In this document: positions 1 to 11,296 of the stretch, piece by piece | Numbering within the stretch: position 1 is the stretch's first letter | Layout of the letters: every line of letters begins with the position of its first letter | Notes under the pieces: generated by a model | The model's input: only the letters and a program-made list of their open reading frames with translations | Told to the model about the DNA's origin: nothing | Database searches by the model: none | Origin: Phymatolithon calcareum | Lineage: Eukaryota; Rhodophyta; Florideophyceae; Hapalidiales | Length of the DNA stretch: 64,000 bases | NCBI GenBank assembly: GCA_977006965.1 | Contig: OZ345357.1 | Span: 2,542,001-2,606,000, forward strand | Direction of reading: 5' to 3' | Translations under genes and position numbers: made by a program

Positions 1-731
1 CATTCGTCAACACCAACAGTCGATTTGCATCCTGTGAGCCTTGCATGGCGTCGCGAGTTTATAGGGGGTGCGGACGATGATCGTGGAGAGATCAATGTGG
101 ATTATGCCACTTCCTCATCCTTGTGCATTGTCAGCCTTCCTGGAAGTATACTGTAAGAGCAAGTCCTGCAGCAGTTCTTCAAGACATGATGTCGCGAAGA
201 ACTGCTGCATGATGACACTGCGGTGCTTTGCAGACAATTATTGTACGACACCCAGCGCATTGCTCCACATTATAGCATCACACATCACACAATCGACTCA
301 ATGGGCGAAGTGCATGTCCACAGCGCACACGTCAAGATTCGGTATTTCACAAATCTTGCCGTGAAGGGCCGGCACGCCTTCCACAGTATTTCAAATATTT
401 GGATTATTTCCGCTAGACTCCTCCGCTTGCTGGCCCGTATCCAGTAAGCTCCACAGCAACAAGCATCTGTAACTTTCGACAAAGACAGAACTTCGGACTC
501 ATCCGTTCATGCCCTCCCGAGGAGGGAAAGATAAAAATATACACATCTGTTTTACTGACAATAGACGAACACCTAGCGCAACAACTATATACACGGTCGG
601 TAGTTCGCCTGAAAGCGGCAACAGAAAAAGCTTGTCTAGCAACGCTACGCAAGATATAAACAGTTAGCTCCACAAAAAGTAAACATGCTCCCATACTAGC
701 TGCGTTCGAAAATCTGCACTTGCTCAGTCGC
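1..731. other. Intergenic, no gene seen
   Basis: This stretch lies downstream of the minus-strand kinase gene. The open frames are short, overlap on both strands and show no recognisable motif. I see no RNA gene or repeat worth naming. Confidence 0.5.
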
Positions 732-2111
732 TTACAACGACTTTGCTCTGCGATTTTTCTCCAATTCCTCAAAGCTACCCGAAGGAGCCCTACAAAACGC
801 TCTTGCCTTTGATCGTCCAAATTTCGCCGACCGGCACGTCCTGCCTCCAAGCGCTCGGAACCGCTTCATATTTCCAGTGCTGCAGTCCGACCTGCCAGAC
901 ATGTTCCTTACAAACGGGCTTGGACTGGGAGTCTTAGAAATGAGGGAGGGTGTACGGTTGAACGAAAGCCCGAGCCACGGATGATGCAATGCCTCCTCGG
1001 ATGTGGGCCGGTCTTTTCCGTTAAGCGCTAACAAACTTTTAACAAAGTCTTTCGCATCTTCGGAAATCATGGCCCATCGCATAGGCGGAAATTGCACATT
1101 GCCCTTCAATATAGTGCGGAATACGTCGGCAGGAGTCGCACCCTTAAACGGCAACGCACCGGAGAGTGCAATGTAGAGTAATACACCGCAACCGTACATG
1201 TCCACCGGCTTGCCATATTGCGTCTTGGAGACAACCTCCGGAGAGCAGTATGCCGGAGTACCGAGTATGGAGGAGAGACAGTACTCATCGGACGTAACAC
1301 CATCAAGGACACGAGCGAGACCGAAGTCAGCAAGCTTGAGATTTCCGCTCTCATCAATGAGCATATTCTCCGGTTTCACATCACGATGGATAATATTCCG
1401 CTCGTGCAGATAATGAATAGCAGACACGAGCTGCCGTGCAAGACGCTTTGCATTCTTCTCATTGATGCGATTCTTCCCGGATAGAAACTTGAGAAGATTA
1501 CCCTGTTCCGCAAACTCCATGACGATATACAATGACTCATCCGTCTCAAACACATCGAGTGTACGCACAATGTTCGGATGATCCACAAGCTTCACAATCT
1601 CGGCCTCCCTTCGAACATACTGTCTAATTTTGGGATCGCGATCGTTCTTCGTGATGGCCTTCACAGCCACCTTCTCCCCCGTAAGTCTATCCATAGCCTC
1701 GTACACGACGGCATAATGTCCTCGTCCGATAGGCCCGTACAACTTGTAGTGCTCGTCGACGCGCATGGTGTTTGCATGACGGAGAGCCAACGTCCATGTT
1801 TCAAAATCCTCGTGACTGCCGCGGAAGGAGAGGGTTACGCGCGACTTGCGTGATATGCGCACGTGTAGTAATTGCCGCTTGTGGTCGGGGAGAACTGCCA
1901 GGGCGGACGGGACGCGAAGAACGGTCAGAGGGGCCGACACATCGTCGGAAGCGGAGAAGATGGAAAGAACTCCGTCTTCGAGACGGATTAGACGAGTGCG
2001 TACACTGCCGAACCTCGATTTCACGCCGATGAGACCGGTGAGCGTGTGCGAGTTGGAGTATCGCATAGGCACGCGCTTCTTCGGCATGGATGGTGAGAGA
2101 ATGGCTACCAT
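732..2111 (-). CDS. PH-like domain / Ser-Thr protein kinase, CAMK-like
   Basis: A 459-residue single-exon protein starting at the ATG at 2111. Residues about 20-115 resemble a degenerate pleckstrin-homology fold (basic and hydrophobic strands ending in a W-containing helix, FETWTLALRHA). A complete kinase domain follows at about 124-377: glycine loop GRGHYAVV (129-136), lysine in VAVK (151), HRDVKPEN catalytic loop (242-249), DFG (262-264) and GTPAYCSPE in place of the APE motif. All catalytic residues are present, so it should be active. The substrate-recognition lobe reads like CAMK-group kinases. The C-terminus (380-459) is Ser/Arg rich and probably disordered. It has the same domain order as the kinase at 46706-48322, so the two are paralogues. 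The biological role cannot be read from the sequence; phospholipid or membrane recruitment through the PH-like part is an inference. Confidence 0.9.
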   Translation of the reverse strand: MVAILSPSMPKKRVPMRYSNSHTLTGLIGVKSRFGSVRTRLIRLEDGVLSIFSASDDVSAPLTVLRVPSALAVLPDHKRQLLHVRISRKSRVTLSFRGSHEDFETWTLALRHANTMRVDEHYKLYGPIGRGHYAVVYEAMDRLTGEKVAVKAITKNDRDPKIRQYVRREAEIVKLVDHPNIVRTLDVFETDESLYIVMEFAEQGNLLKFLSGKNRINEKNAKRLARQLVSAIHYLHERNIIHRDVKPENMLIDESGNLKLADFGLARVLDGVTSDEYCLSSILGTPAYCSPEVVSKTQYGKPVDMYGCGVLLYIALSGALPFKGATPADVFRTILKGNVQFPPMRWAMISEDAKDFVKSLLALNGKDRPTSEEALHHPWLGLSFNRTPSLISKTPSPSPFVRNMSGRSDCSTGNMKRFRALGGRTCRSAKFGRSKARAFCRAPSGSFEELEKNRRAKSL

Positions 2112-5100
2112 TTTGAAAGACTAGGCTTGCACGCGAGGAACTAGTCACGGAATTGTCGGGGACGCGGTCGACAATAGCAGAATGGTCCGACGAAGGGCAT
2201 GCGTGCCGACGGGGGGTCAGGAAACAGAAGCGGATGTGGGGGAAGAAGGTTGGTTGTTGCACCTGTTTGCGAGTTCAGTTCTGAACCTGTGTTGGCAGGA
2301 AGAGCAGCACGGCGGAAAAGTATAATATACGTAAAGCTCTGTTCGACACGGTCGGGGCGTGGCGGCACGACAGCGGATTTGAATTGTGTGTTGATCAGTG
2401 TAACAGAGCCGGTTCAAACAAGCGATTCATATGATGCAAAGCGCGAATATGTATGGGGTTCAAAATTTGATTTCCAAAACATTCACTGGTTTCAAATGCA
2501 CGAAGGAAGCGATGAAGAGGCGCCGTGGGGCGGTTACAGAAGGAGAAGGCGTCGCGGAAGGGAACGTAAACGATGGGCGGTGCGTGATATTATTTCCGTG
2601 CCGTTGATTTCCGGAACGAGACAGCCTATCCTTTTTTTGCTTTCCTCTCTCTCAAATTGCTGGTGCGTTTCGAGTACTGACGGTTCGCGTGGAAGCAACG
2701 ACGGAAACCTTTTTTAGCGCACGGATTCATTCCTTTCTTCTACTTTCATCTCATCTCATTGCTTCCCCGACATGCTTTACAATACAGTGCATGCATTCAA
2801 TACGCACACACATAGTATGATGGTGTAGAAGCAGAGTGGCTCTGTGTACAGTAGCTCCTTCTCGTCGATGCATATTGAATGATGGCCCTTAGCAAGCAGG
2901 CACGGAAATAGTTGCGCAAGACAGACAGGATGCAAAAAGCAGTGGGAGTTTCAATTGTTCGACACGGGTTGCATCGTTTCCAAGATGAGAAGCACAGTCG
3001 CCGATGGAAACGGCACGAGGACGATGCAAATTTTGGCGCAAAATAGGAATGAGACTGACAGTGATGTAATTGTAGCAGCTTTCCCAATATGCATGAATTT
3101 CTATTGGACAGGCGAGACGATTGGGAATGTAAGTTTGGTGTCTCCTAGCGGACGACGGCCGACGTGATCAAGAGTACACCTCACGTCTTCTATCTTTACA
3201 GTGGTCATCTCAAGATTCGCCCGCGGAGGCGAAGTGCACTTGGTTGAGTGCGAAAATTGGACGACCAAGCAAGTCAAAATGGTCTACAGTGGTTACTTAG
3301 AGTCCCCTCTTTCCACCTTCGAACTGTATCCGAGATTGTCTTTCGCTCGCTCCCTCGAGCTGCAAATGATAGATAGTCTCCTCCTGCTAAATCTTTTTTC
3401 TGCCTCGTGGGCAGGTCTCTATTTGTTTGCATCTGGCGCGCATGTTGGTAGCATCCCCTGGTAGCATGCGAGCGTCGGAAAGAATGATGAACAATCCATG
3501 CTCGCCCTGCGCACTCTGCCGGAGGCATGCGTGCAGAGCGAGTTACATGGACTTGCATGTACTACAGCGCTATCATATCCGTGCATGCAGATGCTCTCCC
3601 GAGAGACCAGGGCATCGTTTCCGATTCGCTCATGGGGGAAGTGCGGAAACCGGATTTTTTTTGAAAAGGTTTTGAGAAATTGTGTGTTTTCGACAGCTTT
3701 TTGTTGTGCCGTGAAGATTTCCAGATATTTTTAGCCTCCTTTTGAATTTATTCTGGAAGCGCGCTGCTATTGGGCATATTTTGGCCCGTTAAACGGTCGG
3801 AAATCAACACGGCGCGGGGTTTTCAACTTTTAGAGAAATTCAAACAGGGGCTACTTTTGTTACCTGGACGCTTTCAGTTCAGTGGATGGGATTACCTGCG
3901 AAGTTTATGATACTGTACCTTCGTCTGTGCTCTTTCGTCCTTCCCGCCCCCACCCTCCCCAATGCCTTCTCGGCAAACTGACAAAATCTCTCGACAACAC
4001 AGCTTGGTGGCTCGATACTAAATTATTTATCACAAAGAGCACCGCATTAAAATGTGGTGTTCTTTGTGCGATCGAGGTGCACCGTCGAAACGTAGATGCT
4101 TCGTGATGCAGTGATGGGACCGTTAAGGGGCCTGGAATACATTACGACATTACGCCATGATCATCGCGTCAGTTTGTCCTACGTACGGTCAATCGATCGA
4201 TCTATAAGAAGGCTTTTGACAAACTTTGTAGTGACTGCTGAATATTGCAGAACGTCATGTCATGTGAAGGGTTTTGCTTGTGTTACATTACTGACTTATT
4301 ATTCATGTACAATATATGCTTATGGTTTTATGGTACCTGCGGTGTGGGAGAAAGAGGAGTAATTAGTCATTTTATTGAGGTGTCCGGTGCCACCTTAACG
4401 GAGTAATAAGTTGGCAATGGGGAGGGGGGGAAAGAGGCAACTATTCTGGTCGTTCATATACAGTTTTGGTGCGGAGCGAAGGATGAGGATGTGCGGAACT
4501 TGGGGATGAATATGAAATGGTGCCCACGTTGGTTGCCATCCCGTTCGAAGTGGCCCACATTACATGCAATTAAACCGCACCTGCGCGACCGTACAATCGC
4601 GCGGTGGGTGCGTGCACATCATGTGATATTGCGACCGGTACGGTGGTCATCTGTATTGCATTCTCTCGCTGTCGCTTGCACTTTTCGTGCTCACGCACGT
4701 ACAGTACATACACAGTGCATACAATACTGTAGAGTCGCCCTCATCGGCTGTGCGTCTCTACAGTAAAACTTTTTAAAAAAGTTATACTGCAGAGGCGCAC
4801 AAGGTTGCTTGTTGAACATACGCGTGACGAAAAGGTGCACGCAAGAAATACTCTATCAGCGTCTCTACTAGAGGTTTTTAAGCTTTTCGGTTTAAAACTT
4901 CTTGGTGCACCTTTTCGGCATGAGTATTTTCAACAATCAACCTTGTACTGTACATGTCGCGCGCCGTCGACCTTGCGCAAATCACGTCACCAACCGTTGT
5001 CAAACTCCACAACTGTACTGTACTAACTGCTGTACTGTGCCACATTATGCGATCATGCCAACCGCCGCCGCGTTCTTTGTAGCACGACTTTCGTTCAACT

Positions 5101-5654
5101 CTCAGAATGTGCGTGCGTGCGAGACTGGACAGACCTCGCCCGTTTTTCCCGACAAATCAAGCACGAGGCTGTAACCGAGCTTGACAACCGAACAGTCCAA
5201 TTCAACACTTGAATTACTGCCTGCCAGGGGGCGCACCGCCTTCTTGTGCAATCTTCGTGCTCCTATCGCTGTAACCTGTTGTACTCACCCACATGCCCCC
5301 TACGTCTCCCCTCTCCCTGTGCGCAACAGTCACTCACACTCAACACTTCATTGACATAACGACCGTGCACGACAGCAACAACCTGCCGCATTGCAACCGA
5401 TTGACTATTGTACTGTACAACACCCTCGCTCGAAAACCGTCGCGGCCACCAGCTCCATTCCCACCTGAGCTTGCGCCAGCTTCGCGCTCCTGTCGCGCGT
5501 CCTCGCAGAGTACTATCACAGGACACATGCCACACTTCGGCTCCTTGCTGCGTGCACGATGTACGAACCACAAACTCAACCGGCGGACAATATGGCGATA
5601 TATTGCTGCCAATAAATACCATGCGATTTTACACTTGTTGAGCGACTGTAAGCT
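2112..5654. other. Long intergenic region, no gene supported
   Basis: About 3.5 kb without a convincing coding region. It holds dispersed TACTGTAC-like motifs, polypyrimidine runs and two imperfect or perfect foldback sequences between 4751 and 4917. The longest open frame (2199-2717, +) is Arg-rich, lacks any family motif and uses codons unlike the surrounding genes. Confidence 0.5.
4751..4917. repeat. Pair of adjacent foldback sequences
   Basis: First, 4751-4799 is an imperfect hairpin whose arms begin TGCGTCTCT and end AGAGGCGCA around an AACTTTTTAAAAAAGTT core. Second, the 13-bp arms CGAAAAGGTGCAC (4828-4840) and GTGCACCTTTTCG (4905-4917) are perfect inverted repeats 64 nt apart. Their closeness suggests a small MITE-like or foldback element, but no target duplication is evident. 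Confidence 0.45.
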
Positions 5655-5816
5655 GTCGATGTGGCCGAGTGGTTTTGCGATACTACACAAGGCGTCAGAC
5701 TTGAACGGTGGCAGTCGTGTGGGCGAAGACTCACCGAAAACGTGCCCGGATAGAATGCAATCTGATGGGATTTCCCGCGCGGGTTCGAACACTTTCAGAA
5801 TACCCCGTCGTCGACG
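5655..5816 (+). tRNA. tRNA-Ser(UGA) with three apparent introns
   Basis: With three segments removed, this folds into a full class II tRNA. The acceptor GTCGATG (5655-5661) pairs over all 7 positions with CGTCGAC (5809-5815; one G-U), and the discriminator is G5816. The D arm starts GCCGAGTGG (5664-5672). The anticodon stem TCAGA (5695-5699) pairs with TCTGA (5761-5765), and the anticodon TGA is at 5702-5704. The variable arm has GGG/CCC (5767-5769, 5774-5776). The T arm is GCGGG (5779-5783), loop TTCGAAC, then CCCGT (5804-5808). Inferred introns: about 5675-5688 (14 nt, D loop), 5706-5759 (54 nt, canonical 37/38 site) and about 5791-5803 (13 nt, between T loop and 3' T stem). D- and T-loop boundaries may shift by 1-2 nt. 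The mature length is about 81 nt, normal for tRNA-Ser. TTTTTT at 5829-5834 fits RNA polymerase III termination. Ectopic tRNA introns are known from the red alga Cyanidioschyzon merolae. Confidence 0.82.
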
Positions 5817-5828
5817 GCAGTCAATTTA

Positions 5829-5834
5829 TTTTTT
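5829..5834 (+). terminator. Pol III oligo-T terminator of the tRNA-Ser gene
   Basis: A run of six T lies 13 nt after the discriminator base, the usual spacing for RNA polymerase III termination. Confidence 0.6.
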
Positions 5835-7101
5835 CTCCGTTATATGATACAGTATGCTGCACAAAATTCGTCTTGTCTAGTAACAATTTCCAATCCATCG
5901 TTTGTTTCTCTTCGTTCTTTTTGCAACCACAATATCAGAACGTCGAAATCCAATGAGTGCTTTGCTCTTTCTCCGTTTCAAACTGTGGTAGGTGTGCCCC
6001 ACTGCACAAGCACTCTGCATCTGCAATGAGACACTCTATGATACTTCCTTACGCAATAATTCAATCCTCCTCGCCATCACGGACGGTAACATATTCATGC
6101 AATGGAATGGAAAGTGAGATAGATACGGTCCTATGGTATCAAATTTTCATCTTCCTGAATACTGTACGACAACCACGTGCGTTGCTCTGCATGCACATGA
6201 AATCACCTCCGTCGCTTCCATGCCTTTAAACTCTACAGTATGCCTCCCATCAATTGCTACGGCTTTTTCTCTTTGAACGGCTAAAACCCCGTGCCAAATG
6301 TTCGCTGCCTGCTTCCAAATCAAAGACACACTTCGCGTGTCTAAAAGTCATCAACCCCACGCTATTTTCAATGCCCCCATGACGATCATGATGATCGTCA
6401 TCATGAAAACACAGTGTCCACACGGAATGAAACAAATTTCCCAAACCCTCCTCCTCCACGCCCCGTGTCTCCCTGTCCTGATGTGTCAACCGTTTGCCGC
6501 ATTCTCATATTTCTGCTTCACGCCTCACCACGGCCCCGCCTCTCCCTCCCCACCCACCCCATCCTACCCGATCACGGCCGCCGACCGAGTGCTCCCTGCA
6601 TCTCGTTGTCGCTCTCAAGGGACGTAGCTCCAAACAGCCAAGCCTCCAGTATGATATGGTAGGGTGCCAATTCCGTCAAGGGGGCACCGAGCACTTCATT
6701 ATAATGACTAATTGCGCTCTTTAACGGCCGCCCACCGCCCATTCCTTGCGGAGATGCAGTGGCCCGGTTTTCGCACCGGAAGGGCATATGCCGGAATCTC
6801 GCGAGAAACCGCATGTGGAAAAAACTCCGCTGTCGTCTCTGCCATATATCCGGGCAGGAGAGACGCTTCATTCGTGCTGCCGTCCTACGCAAAACATGAC
6901 ACTCTAACCAGAACTGTGCCAAAATCTCTGTGTGGTGCACCACGAGTCTCGGCAGACTCCCCGATAGCTAGGTTTCATTACCTTGCAGGACCGTACAAAG
7001 TCCGCACACTGTAGAGTAATCCTTACTTAGATCCCGGTACAAAGGGTCAAGGCACCTTCAGACACGGTATGCGTACAAACATTGTACCGTTACAGCAGCC
7101 A

Positions 7102-7135
7102 GACGAGCGCGCCTGTCATAAGCGCGCCGCTCGTC
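7102..7135. repeat. GC-rich hairpin
   Basis: The arms GACGAGC and GCTCGTC, extended by GCGC on each side, flank a short loop. It could be a structured RNA or a transposon remnant; nothing nearby decides which. Confidence 0.35.
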
Positions 7136-7709
7136 GACTGAGAGTTAGATCATATGTTAGAGTCTCCAGATTATTCCGCCCGACGGCTACATAGTCCAGA
7201 GGGCGGGAGAACCCCAAGTAAACCGCTACCGCACTTTCCTACAACTAGGTTTTTCCCCTAGTTGCCACATCGTGCTTCCTTCCTGCGACTTCCGTGCCTT
7301 GTGAATCGAGAACCGCGTGAATGAGTCCGCCGCGCCCGTTCCCACAGACACACGCGATACTCGCTGTCGTGCTGCCTTCTTGCGTCTCCCAGGGCTCACA
7401 CATATAGAACATCCTCGCACATTCCACACTGGACGTTCTCTCAGAAGTACTGCATGCTCCTTGTCCCACTGTGGAGGAATCTTGTTCGCTTTTCGCCTAT
7501 AGGGCGTTACATGCACGACGACGTGGCCTCAACCGCATAGTCCATTCCGCCCTCATTTTCAGTCGCCTTTCGGCACAGATGTTTTATTACCTCATAGAAC
7601 TGTCTTCTGATGATAGCAATGAGACAAATATCTGACCACTCATGCCCGACAGCCTCACAACAATACCACGAGTCAGAGTTAAACTTTTTCAGAAAGTTGA
7701 GATCTTTCG

Positions 7710-7747
7710 AAAATTAAAAAATACGCGATCGCGTATTTTTTAATTTT
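7710..7747. repeat. Perfect 38-bp palindrome
   Basis: Positions 7710-7747 read identically on both strands. AT-rich arms (AAAATTAAAAAATA) surround the core CGCGATCGCG. Chance formation of a perfect 38-bp palindrome is very unlikely; a foldback transposon remnant or protein-binding site are possibilities. Confidence 0.7.
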
Positions 7748-8484
7748 CCTGCGATTCCACTGCTCTCTAACTCTTCAATGGTCGAGAAACCAGGGTGGAG
7801 TTTTGAGACTCTCAACTATCCTAAGAGACCACGACCACCGCTGCATCTTCATCTTACGATTATGCAACATTGAGGTTCTCAAGTGTGTCCAGTCTTTCGA
7901 AATCCACAGCCGAGAGAGCGACCCATTTCCAGTTTTAAAGGATGGTCTGTGCACCCTGACCTTGGAATGGCATGCACGTAGACGTAACGCTTAGACAGAA
8001 TATCAAAGCTCCTGAGGAAGCCTTGCTCGTATATTCGTAACTTTTAAAAATAAACTAATAAAGGCTTCATTGCTTAGTAGAAATCTGAGAACTCAGTATG
8101 ATTCCCTTCGCACAGCTCCTACATCCTGTCCTGTGTACTCCAATAAATTTCCACCTAGAAGTGACGCATGCAGTGCAACTTTACTATCATGTGCACAACC
8201 GTCTCCTTCGCCGCGTATGAACATTTCAGACACACTGCGCTATAGGCTATTATTTCATCTCCTATTTGATCGTGGGGCGAAAGTTCATGAAGTGCAGTAT
8301 CACATTCCCACGCCTACAATATCTTGAAGTGGTATGAGAGAGTCGGCATGTGCAAGCGCTTCTTCTTAATCGTCAGTTTGAAAATTGGTCTTCTTAAGCG
8401 TCAGCAGCAACGTCTCCGAGATGATTCGCCTCGCGCCACAGCCGCCATCCAACCATATGTCTTCTCTCTTCACATCGGTCATAT

Positions 8485-8542
8485 GGAGACTCTGATATCT
8501 CCTTGAATAATCAGCAGGTGTTCAAGGAGATATAGAGTCTCC
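8485..8542. repeat. Inverted repeat, 22-23-bp arms
   Basis: Arm 8485-8507 (GGAGACTCTGATATCTCC and on) is the reverse complement of 8521-8542 apart from one extra base, with a 13-nt loop. Probably a MITE-like remnant. Confidence 0.55.
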
Positions 8543-8922
8543 TTGTTATATCACTGTAAATCCTTTATTGTCCACTCTGCTCGTCATTGTAGTTCTTTCT
8601 ATCGGTGAACGAAGTATTTCCGGAGTCCATTACGAAACCTCCTCGAAAAAGTGCCATATACAACTTTGCCCCTCTCTCCTGTCGAAGAAGTACCGCGTGC
8701 CCAGTGGTCGATGAACAGGACATATTTCCCTGTCCCCATACAACGCAGAAGGGTACCAGTGTGACGACTCTGTCGCTCGCCCATAGCTCTCCTGATGCGG
8801 AAACAGCCGCCGCGGGGACGCGCGCGGAATAATCTTGACTGTTCAACTAGACTATTACTTGCAGACTTGTAGCGTATCGTACTTTCCCAGTTGCACACAC
8901 GGCTTTGGGTGTCCATCATTAA

Positions 8923-9773
8923 TTGCTTTCCAGTTCATTTTGGTTTTGTATTAAAATACAAATACCCGAATATTGGCAGCACCGCCTCAAAGGAGGCATC
9001 GCCTCGCTGCTTACCTATTCTGAACTGCGCGGAGGTTGCTGTTGGATCTTCATAGGACGCGGATGTCTTCGCCGCAACTCATGTCTTCCAAGCAGCATTG
9101 AAGCTCTCTTTGCACCTGGTAGCCCGATAAGATGGCTCACTGACAGTAGGAGCAGCATCTCTGCTATTGACGGACAACCGCTGAGGTATGGGGATATGAT
9201 ACGAAAAGTTTGAGGCCTTACGGAGCAACAGACATCCAGGGAGACTTCCGTTGAAGGCATTTGGATTCCAAGTCACAGCGGAATTCCAAGAAATACTGCT
9301 GCCGACAAATTAGCACGAAAGTGTATTTGCGAATGAAGCCTCATGGGTCATCAGAAAGTTCCTCCGACACTCGAAGCTGCGAGATCAATCATCAGGCCCT
9401 CTTTAAAAATCGAACCTGTCACCATTCCGACACTGCCCGGAGAGCTACCCATATCGCATAGACGAGCTGAGGTGATCTTACACCAACTGATTAGAGACAG
9501 CACCCCCACGGTGGTCGTTTTACGCACGAATGCGGCAGGGACACAATTTCGTACCATCCGGTGTGCAAGTCATGTAATTCTGGTTGCAAAGAAACAGTCG
9601 AACACCTGAGTTTACGTCTCGGTAGACGTTCCCTCTCCAGACGTAGATTTGCTGGTCGAGTGCGTACAAAAACAGTAGAAGAGCAATGCCGTGAGAGACC
9701 CCTGGCCATACTCAAATTTCTGAACAATGAGAAGCAGTTGCAGAACAACTTCAGGCGCTCACCTTCCGCGTAA
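8923..9773 (+). pseudogene. Non-LTR retrotransposon relic: RNase H and C-terminal region
   Basis: The translation near 9130-9320 carries RNase H hallmarks: TDSRSSISAI, then after an in-frame TGA (9211-9213) the same frame continues as GIWIPSHSGI followed by NTAADKLAR. This is the DSxS and HSG-x-NxxAD pattern of LINE-encoded RNase H. Farther on, in another frame (from 9561), CKSCNSGCKETVEHL matches the Cys/His motif that follows RNase H in such elements. Stops and frameshifts show that it is dead. No upstream reverse transcriptase was found, so this is a 5'-truncated copy, as is typical of LINE insertions. Confidence 0.75.
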
Positions 9774-10736
9774 GCGATGGTTCTGCACTAAAGAAAGAAA
9801 GAAAAGTACAAAATATAACTATCGTACAGTGCTCGATATGGGCCCCTCCCGAAATTGTTCGTCGACGGCATGCACAGCACGCGCGGTGAACATCTGTCGC
9901 TGGGTTTCCAACTGCTGTATATTAGCGATTAGCAGCACTGTAATAATAGATCGCTTTCCGGGTAATGCGATCGCATCGAGTCGCGCGGAGGGGCTTCCGA
10001 GCCCTGAATCCACCGCTCTACCACCACAAACAATGCGATGGCGATGGGCAGCAAAAACCATCTGATCGAATACTGTGGACTTAGCAAGCCCGCTCACGCG
10101 AGCATCCTAAGAGTAGTCCATGATGCACTCTTCACTCTAGCGCCACATGTCCCGAGTGCCGCAATATTGCCAGACTCGTTAGCGGCACCATAGCATCTGT
10201 AGCACTACATAAAGAGAGTCCATAACTCCCTCAAGTAAGGGAGATCGAGGACAGGTCACCACAAATACCGAAGATCTTGGCATTACCATGTCGCGCAGAA
10301 GGCTCGCCGCACCTTTTCTCCTAGGCTGAATCTTCACGATTATCGACCTAGCCCCCATTTAAAATCGTTCGGACTATCCCACGAATACGTTACCAATCTG
10401 GCACGTTCCGCGCCATTGATGAGGTTCTGAGGCAACGACAGGATTTTGGTGAGATATCTAAAGTTTGTTCCGAAACAAACTTCCGGACGCCAAAACTCCA
10501 CAACCAGCAAATATCTGCGCCGAAAGGCAAAGCGCACGTTCACAGCTGGCCAATAGTCGCCATTGCGACACTCATAGTGTCTCTCGGTGAATCGTTTATT
10601 TTCAGTGTTGGACATAGTTTGATTATCTGACGGCCACATGTCTGCCATCCCCCAGGTTTGAGGCCCGGCCGTGGGGCCGTCTTCCCTTGGTCTTCGAGGA
10701 TTGACCGTTTTACATTGTTTGCAGAAGTCCCTTTAT
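9774..10736. other. Intergenic, no gene seen
   Basis: About 960 bp between the LINE relic and the WD40 gene end. The open frames are short and motif-free on both strands. Confidence 0.5.
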
Positions 10737-11296
10737 TCACGATACGTATTTGCATATTGCAACTGCACCATTTCCCAGTCCGGCCGCAAACACTTTGCTC
10801 CCCGAATCGTAGGTCCATCGCATAACAATAGATGACAAACTTCCCAACAACGTCCGTTCGCCAAGGGCATTTGTACATACACAGTTATCTTCGAGGTAAA
10901 CTTTACCAGAATATGACTTGAACGACTGCGGCCAGAGATTCGGTGTGTTCTCGCCACAGTTCTGAATGATTTTCTCCGCTTCCGCATCAGTCAATTTGGA
11001 GGTTCTATGGCCGTCGGCATCGTTTTCGCTTTTTTCCGATTTCCAGATTAGATTTCTGCTCTCCCGTTCCCAAATCCAGGTTATTGTGTTTCTGAATCGA
11101 GCCAAAACGTGAAGACCGTCGGAACTCTCCGACACGCAATAGCATCGTTTAGAGTGCCCTTGAATAGCATTTCCAATTTGCTCCCCTGTTTCCACATTCC
11201 ATATGCGAATGGTGCAGTCTCTCGACCCCGAGACAATTCGAGAGCCATCAAAACTGAAGGAAACACTGTACACATTATCCGTATGTCCCTCCAGAG
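10737..11296 (-). CDS. C-terminal WD40 fragment of the STAND gene
   Basis: This segment begins exactly at the hAT target duplication with GHTDNVYSVSFSFDG, the missing half of the blade broken at 13454. It contains one more good repeat (SRDCTIRIWNVETG), a degenerate one, and a tail ending CKYVS before a TGA at 10737-10739. The 79 bp upstream within the open frame (11297-11375) belong to the transposon, so the ATG there is not a native start. Confidence 0.8.
11289..11296. repeat. Left 8-bp target-site duplication of the hAT element
   Basis: CTCCAGAG, identical to 13446-13453 and immediately outside the terminal CAGGGGT. Confidence 0.88.

Larger units (their letters stand above)
5835..8922. other. 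Intergenic region with palindromes, no gene supported
   Basis: About 3.1 kb without a believable gene. It contains three foldback sequences listed separately (7102-7135, 7710-7747, 8485-8542) and more TACTGTA/TACAGTA motifs. Open frames such as 8565-8846 (-) lack family motifs. Confidence 0.5.

Noticed and set aside
413-850. 145-residue minus-strand frame overlapping the kinase C-terminus
   Set aside because: It overlaps the kinase tail in another frame and has no conserved features.
2199-2717. 172-residue plus-strand frame upstream of the first kinase
   Set aside because: Arg/Gly-rich without motif, overlapped by open frames on the other strand, no start or splice context.
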